Assembly: GCA_037447655.1 (NCBI GenBank)
Contig: JBBHKE010001097.1
Span: 30,001 to 87,671 of the forward strand
Length of the DNA: 57,671 bases
Direction of reading: 5' to 3'
Source: Zygnema cylindricum
Taxonomy: Eukaryota > Streptophyta > Zygnematophyceae > Zygnematales > Zygnemataceae
Of the stretch, positions 22,601 through 34,072 are shown in pieces. The position numbers and the translations under genes were made by a program. Below the pieces are notes generated by a model, which was given only the letters and a program-made list of their open reading frames with translations, ran no database searches and was not told where the DNA came from. The first letter of the stretch is position 1, and the number at the start of each line of letters is the position of its first letter.

Positions 22601-25600
22601 ATAACAGCCTAAAAGCAGTGTTCTCTGGTCTAACATAGTATCGATTAAAACTCTAACGAAAGGAGTGAGAGCAAACCGTCACATTACCCAACCCAAAATT
22701 ACATTTTTGATTCAGTTTCTGAATGCACTAATATTTCTTTTACTGCAATAGCGATAAAGACAATACATACGGTATGCCGCAAAGCTTCTACCAGGAACAG
22801 GCTAACTGCTCCAAACCGGCACTGATTGCCGACAAAATTACATATTAGAATAGCCAATTACCAATTTTTGAAAGAAGATGATAAACATATACAGTGAAAG
22901 ATGTTTGTACGTTGTCATTTGTATGATAGGTTGTAATGCTACTAAATATGAGAAAATCTGTAGAGAAACAAGAAAAATAGGAAGGAAAAGAGAAAAAACA
23001 TATGCAACTTACCTCCTCCAGGGGTGACGACATCAATAATCTCCTTGGAAATTGCGTCCAACACCTTGCCAATAATCTCTGATTTCTGCAGACCAGTTTT
23101 TAAAAAATTAAAAAAAAAAAAAAGGAAAAAAAAAACCCGGCATGTAAAAAAAAGTCAAACTGTTGAGACGCTGGGCTACTATCCAGTTGCATAAAAGATT
23201 CTTGATGCTGCAAGATTTGACCCCCCATGTATCGACCTGATTATATGATAATATGTACTACTTGAAAATAACCAAAATTTCTGACAAAGGTGGCTGTTCC
23301 TCAAATTTCCAAGTAAACCTGACAGCAAAAAAAAGTCCACAAAAGGAAAAACATCTCTTCAATTGTTCGACCTGTCTTGCGAAACTCTGTCCCAGAGAAG
23401 ATTGACCAAAGAGACAAAATTAAGACCATTCATTCCTCACGGAGATAAAAGAAAACGTCCATACAGCGGATGCAAAAACACCAAACATCCCAGTATTGTT
23501 GTAGACGTTATGGAATGCAGCGCAGTTGAGGACATCGTTATTACTCAATATATTTGTGTCTGGTCACAAAAACCCCAAAACCAAAAACATTAAAACCAAA
23601 AACCTTCAGATCACATTAGGAGGCAGAACAGAACTTGCCAAGGCATATAAAGGAAAATCCAGCCACGACAGAAATTTTGAAGTGGAAAAAAGAAAGATCA
23701 CATGAAATTATAGCAAAAAGGTAATCAACCATGACAAACAATTCCAGCAGAGGGACCGATTTTGCATTTTAAAAGGAGTAAGCCGAATTGATAACAGAGA
23801 ATACGATGGTATCGATTACAATATAGTGGCAGATGCCCACAGACGAACAATATCATGAAAAGAGAAAAACAAAACTGAAAGACAAATTAAAAGAAAAAAA
23901 CCTTACATAATCGAGAGTACATGCCCTTTCCAGGACCTCCAGCAGAAAATGATGCTCCTCCTCCCATCAATGCCTGTATAGAAGTACAAGGGCAACTACT
24001 TCAATAATGCTGCTTTAAAAAATAATATTTAAAAAACAAATAGAGTTGCACTAGGACACATTTCAAATGCAAGGGCCGACAGGAAAAATAAGCATAAGGA
24101 GAAAACAGATAAAAACCTATCAGAACCGGACAAACTATCCTGCATTCACAGAGAAAAACCAGCGGATGAGGGAGATGCGGCAGAACAGAGGTCCACATAA
24201 GTTACTTTAAAATCCTTTATTTACAAAAAACAGTGTCAAAGATTAGGGTGGTTCCGACAACATGTCATAATTGTACCAGATTTCATGAGCAACTGGCTGG
24301 GCAAGCAAAATTTGAAAATCAAGGGAATCAAAGTGCACAAGAGCAAGCTTTTCCCTTGCTCCTCAACCAGTGTTCTCTTACCTCAGTAAATCAGAAAAAA
24401 ATATTTCCAAGTTTAAATTAAATACTTTCAGGATCCCAGATTTACATGTACTCAGCTGTATTCGACTAAAATATAAATTATGTACCAACAAAGATTGCAA
24501 GAGCCGTGAACATAAAACATATAGAAAAAGCTTATTAAGAACTCAATGAACCTTTGCAGATTGCTAGAACAATGTAATGACAGTCAGATGTATCCCATCC
24601 ATGGTGCTTTACATTTGAGGAATCTCATTTTCGCACAAAACGAAAGGGAAGAGATGATTCTAACCGGTAAATTTGATAAATTTTATAATATACTCCTTTT
24701 CTTTGGGAGAAAGGAACAGAAACATGTTACAATTGATCAAATGCTTTCGTAGGTGCATGTGTGGTAAACAACATACTCAATGCTTACCGCTCATCTTGCA
24801 TATATTCTGTTGAAGTCATTTGTTTTTCTATCCCGCCAAATATGAGACCTCATTTTTTAAGTTCAGTGAAAGGTTATCTTTGTGAATAATCTGCGACAAC
24901 CATGAAATCATGCTTTACACAAAAGAGCGACACCTTCCGTTGAACGAACATGACCGGCCTAGAAAACTGCTATTTCAAGTTATGAATCAGAAATAATTAG
25001 ACAAGTGAAGGAAAATACCTGCAAAACAACTGAAGCCACAGAGTCCTTCTCGTTCAACCAACCACCTGGTAGCTCAAAGCCCAAAGCAATTGCTGTCTCC
25101 TGAATTTCAAAAAAAAAACAGTATACATTAGTGCAGTCTCAAAAAACAAACAATATCCAGTTCGTGCTATTTCCAGAACACGTCAATCTGTCTCTCTGTT
25201 GACTCAACGATAGGTCAATAAGGTTAAACAAGATTGTCAGATTCACTAGGACAAGGACCTACAAAGAAACACTAGATGCATAATGCAGTCTTTGCAGCAT
25301 ATTTTTACACGTGCGCATATACCTTTCAAAATCAGCGTAAACACAAACCATTTGATATGCACATTTCACCACAGCAGAGCCACTGAACAGTATACCTTAC
25401 ATCGCTATTAGCGTGAGTGAATTATCAGTGTTAACACTTCATTAAAATTAGATAAACTAAAATAATGATTTGACACAGGGCTAATTATAACTAAAAAATG
25501 TTAACGATACCACTGTGTGAATTAGGTCAAAAAAAGCAATCACTCATATTAGGATGACTAACTCTAATATCGAAGGCCAGAGTATAATATTTACCGGACC

Positions 25601-28600
25601 ACCGTGTGAGGCTCGCCAATCGCCACCGACATACTGTGACTGCGGGACCTCATCCGAGGAATCTTTGGGCAAGTCAGAAAACAGGGGTTCAGCCAGGGCT
25701 ACAAGTTCTTCATGGTCAACTCCAGATCCTGCCACTACCATTCGAGACGCAGTGTAATTTGCCTGTAGCCCAAATCCATATAAACAGGAAAAGATCAGTG
25801 AGCTAAAATAGATACAAAATTGTAACAACATGTTCCCCTGCATTTACAAAGTAGTCATATAACCAGAGTGGCCAGTTGAAAGTAGCTGATGCTTGGAGAG
25901 ACTCCAGCACAAAATATCAAGTGAATCTCATGCAAACAATCAACCCCCATTCTTACGGACATTATAAGACTTTCTTGCCTTCCTGAACCCAAATACAAAA
26001 AAAAAGGATAATAATACCTGCACAAATTCATCAGAACATCTCCATGAGCCGACCCAACAAGGCAACAAAAACAACCTTCATCGTCACAGACATTACACGT
26101 GATTTTCTTATTTTTCTGAACAAAACAATGTACAAGCAAGTATGGATAAAAATATCTGCACATTCTCCATCGAACCGACCCAAATTAAGCAACTGACCCA
26201 AATTTCTTGCCATTCTGAACCCAAACGCACGGATATGGACAGTAACACCGGAACAAATTCCATAAAAAATTCACCATTGAGCCGACCCAAACTGGCCCAA
26301 GAAGCAAACAAACGACTGTCTTGCCGTTCTAAAACCAAAAGCACGGAAAATAATACCTGAACAAATTCCATGAGAACATCTCCATTGAGCTTTCCCAAAT
26401 TGGCCTCCGAAGCAACGAGAGGATTTCCCAGTGCTCCTGCATAGCCGACTGACTGGAGCGCTTCCAGAAGCATCGTCTCCGGATTGGTGGCCGCCTGTTT
26501 GACTTCCTGTCGTACTACCTCCACCTGAGCCCAACACAAAAAATACAATACAAAGTTCCCACAATACAAATTACAGGAGCAGCTTGACTGTATCATCAAC
26601 TATCCAGACTGGCAACAGAAATTACTAAATAGATACAATGTGAAAAATGGCAGTCAAAAACATGGTGCCTGCCAAGCCTGCCATAGCCCAGGCAACAAGG
26701 ACCTGTGATCATATTGCCGGTGATTTACTACATCAATACTTTTTTAGTTACTAATTTAATATTGCCAATATTTTCTATGGCCCCAACAGCATATCTGTTC
26801 TAGCAACAGGTAGCAAAAGCACGCTTTCAGCAATTTTTCCACCTAAAATTTGGTGCTTAAGGCAAGTAAATCCTTCTGTAAAATTGCATAGGAATGTGCA
26901 AATTCCTTGTTTAACCAAGATTTTTGACTTATTCCAGATCCACCCCTTTTCTTCTACCTGTTCATGAATCTCCCAGTCGGCAAAAAGAGGATTCCTGACG
27001 GTGTCCGCGAGTAATTCAAGAATCTCAGGGAGATAAGTCTTGAGGGCATCACTTGTATATGACATCTGCTCCCGAGATGCTGACGCCCCAACATGGGCTC
27101 CGATGGCTTCAAGTTCACGGATGAGTCGGAAATGTGTGCGATTGAGAGTACTTTTGAAAGCCATACGTTCAAGAAGATGAGAACATCCAGCCGTCACTGG
27201 CGTCTCATAGATACTGCCTGAATCGATATATATTCCCACGTTGCAGGTTGGTCCCTGCCCGAATGCAAAACACCCCACTTGTTAAAAATCCCGACTAACC
27301 CTAAACAACCCCTGCAAAACCCCACTAAAAACCCAAAAAACCCCAAAAACCGTGACTAGGCAGATGCTGACTGCAAACACATACAGAGGACAATGGGCTC
27401 ATTGAATGAAAAACCTTTCTATGATAAAGCAACGCTATACATGAGATGGATTGGCAACTTAAAAAAACAAATGAGTTGGCAACTAAAAGAACAAATGAGT
27501 CCAAAATGCTGCCCCTTGCGATGTTAAAAATAGGATTGAAGTAGAAAGATCCAGTGACATTGATATAGATGTTTTGTCCGTTGTTATAACTACCTCTATT
27601 CTAACGGTCCTATTTGCAAGAGGACAGCCAAGCCTTCAAAAACCACTATTCAACTCTTCATATTCAATACCTCTAAAAAAGTACAAAACAAATGTATCTC
27701 GACCTGCTCTGTCCAATAAAAAAAATTCAAAGAAGCTTTCAGGATACTTTTGGCCATTTCACCAATGAACTTAATTAAAAATCAAGGACGCGTAAGATTC
27801 CTATCAGTAAACAATGCCATGGCCTCACTAGCATACCAATATGATAAATTCTCCTGAAAAGGAATTTGGCCAAAACGAGACACTGTGTTGACCTCAAAAC
27901 CAAAAACTTTGGCTAGAACCATTATCTTGCTTATATCACTACCTTGCAAATGCCACGAGTATCCATAGTAAAGGAACAGATCTCAATAAAAGAATCACCT
28001 ATTTTCTTGCAGTATACTTTTAAAAGAGATTCCTTATCGGAATTGCATTTGTTGACAATTTTTCGGTTCTTTTAAGAGACATACTCTCTTATACCAAACA
28101 AGTATGTATAATCTTCTACGGCCTTGGCTTACATTCCACAAATGAATAAAAAAGAGTACAACCTACAATTCGTACAACCTAAATTTGTGAATAACGAGCT
28201 GATGGATTTGACCTAACCCTAAATCTGGCTCAATTGTCTCTTCCGGCAAATAATCCACCCTCTTAACATAATCCATACACACAGTAGTATGTTTCACTCT
28301 CTTCACAAAAGAAAAACTATTGAGAATACAGAATGTCCAAGTAAGTATTTTTCCTACAAATGGACTATTTCAAATATTCTTCTCATCCACACTATTTCTC
28401 CTTTGCAATTATTAGTCCATCCACATTAATGTAGCTGACAGCTAAAACGACTCAGCTGAATGTTTGTTGACAGAGAAGGACATGTTACCAAATGAAAACA
28501 CATTGGCAAAACTAAGGATCTTCAAGATTCCAGAACGAGCTTGAAGACAAGAACCAACCTTTCACTGGATACGCAACACATTTATCTTGAGGTTCTATGT

Positions 28601-29441
28601 CAACAGGCCAGTTACAGTGCAAAAAAACAGTTCCATTTCACAAACAGTGAACATTTCATGAAACTAACAGGTATGAGCCTTCAAAGATGCCTGGTCCGGT
28701 CTTACAGGAGTATTCTCAGATGCAATCCTTAGTCCATTGTTGAATGTTGTAACGCTTGTTGTTAAGCTCTCTGGTACAAAGAGTTCTGGAGCCGGCTTGA
28801 CTCCAGGAAGAGGATCATAAAGTGGAGGAAGCGGAGCCGATTTTTTTCCGAATAAGCTTCCAAGAATATTCCATGAAGGTTTGTTTGAAACTGCTACAGC
28901 CGCATTTGATTCAACAGGGACACTTGTTCGAAACTCCCGCCGAATCAACCCACGAATCTGTGGAAAATAAAAACAGCAGAAAAATATAGCTGAAAAAGAA
29001 GTCAAAGACGTAAAAGAAGTCACAGCTTCACAAAAGTTATCTGAAGAAATTTGAGGATTCATTCTCCATACACGCATTAATCTGTGAATCCGAAAAAATT
29101 GTAGGGAAAAAATAGAAATAGAAAACACACGCATGAACTTATGAATAAATCCCGCGAATAATAATGGCTTCATTTGATTCGGATGTAAAGATATTTTGCA
29201 GTAATACATCGTTGGTTGTAATTTAGTATTTTGTTTGGTACACATGTGATATGCACAACATTTCCTTTCACTTCATTTCCGCTGCAGCAATGTGCAGTGA
29301 TTGTGGAATAAGATGAAAAAACCTAAGCAAAACAAACACACAAAAAATAAAAACAAACAAACCAAAGCTCAACTGGATCAGAGCAGATCGTTTCACCTGT
29401 GGTGCCACTGCCAGCAATTTGCGATTTTTGGAAGACAACAT
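19605..29441 (-). CDS. Mitochondrial processing peptidase alpha subunit, 508 aa
   Basis: Thirteen exons on the minus strand: 29441-29397, 28957-28706, 27254-26958, 26524-26357, 25762-25595, 25099-25019, 23973-23907, 23559-23465, 23085-23013, 22291-22221, 21333-21284, 20083-19971, 19651-19605. They join in frame to 1527 nt, the normal plant length. Residues 1-80 are a Ser/Arg/Ala-rich presequence ([15 protein letters not shown] then IRGLIRREF). The M16 peptidase core starts near residue 85. The zinc motif HxxEH is degenerate, HLLER at 125-129, as expected for the non-catalytic alpha subunit. The glycine-rich substrate loop is [14 protein letters not shown] (341-354). The C-terminus reads [18 protein letters not shown]. 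In plants the alpha and beta subunits are core proteins of the bc1 complex and remove import presequences. Exon 8 ([18 protein letters not shown]) is diverged but fits in phase. Confidence 0.95.
21425..21600. mobile_element. MITE remnant in MPP-alpha intron (H6)
   Basis: The left end TACACTGCTCATCGCTATTAGAG matches the A/H group; the right end is not clear. It lies about 90 bases from the exon at 21284-21333. Confidence 0.6.
25383..25586. mobile_element. Degenerate MITE in MPP-alpha intron
   Basis: The left TACATCGCTATTAGCGTGAG and right AACTCTAATATCG words match the A/H group termini. The right edge reaches within about 10 bases of the splice donor of the exon at 25595-25762. Confidence 0.55.
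25970..26404 (-). repeat. Tandem degenerate copies of MPP-alpha exon 4 end plus donor
   Basis: The 3' end of exon 4 and its donor (about 26330-26404) recur downstream at about 26206-26300, 26140-26190 and 25970-26060. Each copy keeps the exon-like words for [12 protein letters not shown] and GAACAAATTCC (plus strand) followed by the donor region. Translated fragments such as [13 protein letters not shown] and [11 protein letters not shown] show the relationship. Copies 2 and 4 keep GT at the donor (CCG/GTGTTA, CAG/GTATTATT); copy 3 has AT. Confidence 0.85.
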
Positions 29442-32193
29442 TGCTGCTAGTTATAAGTAGGACGCTCCCTTCTTCCTGATACTGTGGGGTATTTCAAAAA
29501 TATATGCAAAAACTACCAGAAGTGAAGGACATACGGTAGAATTTAAAAAAAGCCCATCCAAGTCCTACAAACTATTTTCAAGCCGTCCACTCTAACTGAT
29601 CTTTGGATTAGGGCTAAGGGCACTCTGCGAATGCCGACGTAACATCAAGAGCATATTCGAGTAGTGAGAATGATTGCATTCGCCACAGTACAGTACTGTA
29701 CTGTACTGTACTGTACCTGCCCTACTGTCCTGACCCAACCGAAACCGTACCGTATTGTACTTTCTATAACTCTATGGAATTGCTAAGGACACCCCCAACG
29801 ACGGACATCCCGAAAAGGAAAACCGTACAAAAATATACACTTTCGGGACAACTTCTAGGTTTTGAGGCGCTCTATAAGTCTATATACTCTCCTCAGTCCA
29901 GTCGAGTATAAAGTCAATCGCTATTAGAGTTAGCCACTCTAAATAATGTTTTAAAACGTGGCTGATTTCGGACCACTGAAGGAAATAGTGTCATTAGAAA
30001 TATATAAAAACGTAAAACGTGAAAGCGTATAAACATTAAAATCGAGAAAAACACATATAAAACGTATAAACAATTAAATCGGAAAAAACGCAGATAAAAC
30101 GTATAGAACGGTGGTCTTTCACCGTTTTCGCTTACTTTTGTCGTCAGCAATTTTCCTGTCTTGCAATCGGTCGTAACTTGAAATCTTCGAACGCTTCAAA
30201 TTGGCTCTCTTTACAGCACCAATACTGGTAAATATTTTACAACTTTTCTGCAGGAAAATTAGCTACATCTTGGAGAGAAGGAATTGCATTTCAGATTTCT
30301 GCATAAATTTCTCTCTTTTCATTGTTTTTTCTTTCTTCCCTTCCCACAGTTTTCAACTGTTGAGGTTAGTATTGATTATTTTGTTGCCATTCTAATTCAA
30401 GGAAACGTGTAGTTGACTTTTTAGTCGACTTTTAATTAGAAATATGCTTATATTGCAGTTGAGAATCACGATTGCCGGTTTGCTTTGATGTCTTTTGTAA
30501 GCTTTTATTTGCATGTAAATTGTATGTTTGATTCAAGATTTTTTTTTTTAAGAATTGTTTTTTCATTTTCTTAATGTCTAGTAAAGTAAGTAAAGTACAG
30601 CCTGATTTTGTACTTTTGATCGAGTCAGAAATGTAAGGTTTGCTTATCTACAAAGGCAGTCATTTAAATTTTATGGGAGTGGATCTTGTGACAGTGTTGT
30701 GATAAGAGAATCATTCCGTTGTATTCTTGTTTAATGACCAGTAACGAAGAGTTCTGCTAAACTTAAGTGTGTTAAGTTTATGTGTTTGATTTAGTGTTAA
30801 ATTTATGTGACAAATGTATGTTATAGATTTATGTGTTAACTTTGTTATCCTTTTTATTCTCTGTCAGTCATTGCAGGAGGCTTTGGAATCTCTCCTTTGC
30901 TCATGGCAAGTCGGTTTTCTTGCAAACTTATTTCTTAAATATTCTACAGCTCATGTTTTGTTTAATCGTTTTTACTTTTTGTCACGCTGGAGCTAAGCGC
31001 ACTTCCGTCGTCACGAGCTTCTCGGTAAGTATTTGGTTTTGGTTTTACTCTATACGTTGCATTTTGTTTGCAGTTGTTTCCACTGGAGGTATCTTCTGTC
31101 CGTTTTTATTCATTTCCATCACTTCCGTTCATGTGTTGATCTTTGGTTAAATGTTTAAAACAAAGTAAGTTAGTATGCCTTGCAATGTAAGCTATTTTTC
31201 TCTTTTTTTGCTTGTTTGCTTGTTCCATTTGTTATAGATTGTGTCCATTTTTCATAACCATGCCTGTGTCCTCAAATTCGCAAAGTATGTATTAGTCTTG
31301 TTTTGATCCAGTGTATGATGATGCATTTTTTTTCATGGAGGGGTTTGTCAAAGCATCTTGTTATTCTATGCCGGTCAATTTTTTATGGAGGTACTGGTCA
31401 TAAGGAAAGAAACTACTATGTACTTGACATGGCAAAGATTATTGTTACTGAATGAACTTTATACATGTAGGGAAAAATGATTGGTATAAGAATCATGGCT
31501 CTGAACAGCGGATCTGAACAGCTGTTTAGTTCATATAGATATGTCTTTTAAATCATGTTTTTTCAATTCTTGTTTCTGGATTTTCAAGTCTGCATGGAAT
31601 CAAAAATCATTCATAAAATACTCACGGTATTTAGGAGCAAATTCTTTATAGCTTATCTAGTCACTATGGATTTTTTATTTTTATTTCCGCTTGCTTCAGG
31701 CATTCTTATATTAAGCTAGTATATGCTTGAGTCATGTGAACTTTGCCCTACTGCAAGCCGTTTCCCACTCCTCGTTATTTTTTAATCGACGATACATGAC
31801 ACTAATGCAAAGGCAAAGCTATGTGAATGTTGGTTGGGTGTGAATAATGTTATTTTTTGCGTTTTGTAATTTGTGGTGAAAGTGGCTCTTCGTGTTTTTG
31901 GATCATGTTATGGACGTATGATGGGCATTTCATAACTATGTATATTTTTGTGCTTCTCTAAGTCCCTGGAAGTATTGGTTGTTTTGTTGAAGAGCATCGT
32001 GTGAAAATAATCTGTATTTGCACGTGTTGTTGCGGTTTTTATTCACGTTTACCTTTTTTTTTGGTACGTTCTTTTTGTGGGAAGGACAAAAAGGTGGACT
32101 AATCTCTCCATGATGGTCGATGTGTTGATGGTTGATGGTTGATGGTTGATCTGGGTCCAAGTTTTTTGAAGCAATCTGTATATTTTGATGCAG
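29442..32193. other. Divergent intergenic region and probable DeSI 5' UTR
   Basis: This holds the promoters of the MPP-alpha gene (minus) and the DeSI gene (plus). A GTACT repeat at 29688-29716 is self-complementary. A MITE-like end (TCAATCGCTATTAGAG) starts near 29908. A donor-like CTTCTCG/GTAAGTATTT at about 31023 and an acceptor GATGCAG ending 32193 suggest a 5' UTR intron of about 1.17 kb. No other exon seen. Confidence 0.4.
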
Positions 32194-32221
32194 CGGTGGT
32201 TTTGATCTGGAATCAGCCCTC

Positions 32222-34072
32222 ATGAGTCATTTAACCCCCGTTTACATCAATGTTTACGATTTGACGGAGTACAACAATTATCTCTACTGGCTGGGCCTTG
32301 GTATCTACCATTCGGGGCTCGAAGGTGTGATAACATTTCCAGAAATGATTCCAAGAGCATTTTTTTTTCTCTTTAGTAATGGATAATGGGGGTTCTGATG
32401 TTAAAATTATTGGGAGGAAATAATGCAGTCCAGAGCTTAAATGGTATCATGTGCTTATGAAGATGGAAACAGAGGGCTGGGGTTAGCGTCAATGGAAATA
32501 TTTTGAGATTTTCCTTATGGACATGCTTCCAGTTCAGGTTTTTATACTTCACTTCAGTTGTCAGTGAAATAAATTGGTTCGGTCAGTCGATATTGTAACA
32601 GAACGTTCTTATGGATTATGTTGAAGTCTGTATGGTTGTTTAATGCACTTAAAACTGATTGTCGACTTGATATAGCAAAAATTTGGGACAGTAATAACTT
32701 GTAATGCGGTGGAGTCAGCGTAAGAATTCTTCTTAGCAGTCCTCGTTAGAATTCTTCTCAGCAGTTCTTGTCTCAGTAACTGTCCTGCTCTGGTGTTAGG
32801 CTTCTTTGTTAACATTCAAGTTGAGCTTCTAACTTTTTCACATCAGTCTACAGCAGACGAGATTTTCACAAAATATCTCCACTATCGGCCTTTACTAGTG
32901 GTGTTCTAGTGTCTTGAGATATGCTTTGCACAAAATTCGCCTATGGTAAAAATAAATCTTTGAAAAACGCTGTTTCTTATTCACCTCCTTATTTTGGGGA
33001 GTCGATCTTGACCGTCAGATTGTCTTTTTAGGAGTGCAGATAAATTTCGTATTCTGGAGACGGTGCAGGACATTTTGACAGTTAATGCTGTATGCCACAA
33101 GCTCCATATCTGCACTCCTCAGTGCAAACATATCTGCACTTTCATGGAATATGAAACTAGCAATATGTCACTACCTGACCAAAAATGACCTGTATAATGT
33201 TTTGAACATACGTGTCAGTTTAACCTAACCAAGTACTTCCTCAACTTAGAAAGCGCAGTTAAAAAAACAAGGCAGGATCCCATAGGTGGGGGAAATACTG
33301 AATTTACCCTCGTAGGCGTGTTCTGCCCGTGCAACTCCAGAACCGAACGGAGCATGGTACCGGGCCGAAGGTCCCTGGTCCGTGCAAGGTTCGGTTTTCG
33401 TGTCACATGGGTGGCCACACACCTATGAGGGATAAATCCTGTATTTGTCTCCACCTATGGGATAATCTGCACTTATTCTGTGTGGATTATACTGACACTG
33501 TTGGATGTATTTTTTTGGATTAATGAGGTATATGCGAAAATTTTGTTGCCACTTTCAAGGAAATCTAATATTTGTATCAGAAAATTTGAGAAAATGAGAC
33601 GAAGGAGAATTTAGGGTGCCACAATTAACAAATAGTATATTTTTTTGTCCATGAAACAGTTCATGGCATGGAGTATGCTTTTGGTGCCCATGATCATCCA
33701 TCCAGTGGAGTCTTCCAAGTAGAACCACGCAATACACCGGGATTCCAATATAGAACAACTATTCTCATGGGGACCACCAGTTTGAATGCTCGAGAGGTTA
33801 AGAGCTTCATTGAAAACGCCTCTAAGGATTATAATGGTGACTCGTACCACCTCATTGTTAAAAATTGCAATCATTTTGCCAACGACATGACAATGAGACT
33901 TGTAGGCAAAGAACTCCCCGGTTATATCAACAGGCTTGCTAGAATAGGGTGGTTTTTTAACTGCATCCTACCGGAAGCTTTACGAATTGATGCCGTTAAA
34001 ACAACTCCAGAATATCATACCTTCCACGGTAAGTTTTGGAAGACTCTTGACATTCCTATGTGGTGGAAATAG
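32222..34072 (+). CDS. DeSI-like PPPDE peptidase, 171 aa
   Basis: Exons 32222-32324 and 33660-34072, joined in phase 1 across a 1335-base intron. The start ATG follows a probable acceptor at 32193 and gives MSHLTPVYINVYDL. This is the PPPDE (DUF862) fold of deSUMOylating isopeptidases. The catalytic pair is visible: His30 in GIYHSGLE and Cys104 in VKNCNHF. Other family blocks are VHGMEYAFGAHD, PGFQYRTTILMGTT, YNGDSYHLIVKNC and INRLARIG. Plant members of this clade are presumed cysteine peptidases acting on SUMO or ubiquitin conjugates; the substrate is unknown. After the stop there is an AATAAA signal at about 34077. A strong donor-like GTAAGT at 34029 inside the last exon could give another C-terminus. 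Confidence 0.92.

Noticed and set aside
26954-27172. Second frame overlapping MPP-alpha exon 3
   Set aside because: It is an out-of-frame shadow of a well supported exon.
33215-33523. Open frames in the DeSI intron, possible extra exon
   Set aside because: The exons at 32222 and 33660 already join in phase across a continuous PPPDE domain; the frames show no homology.
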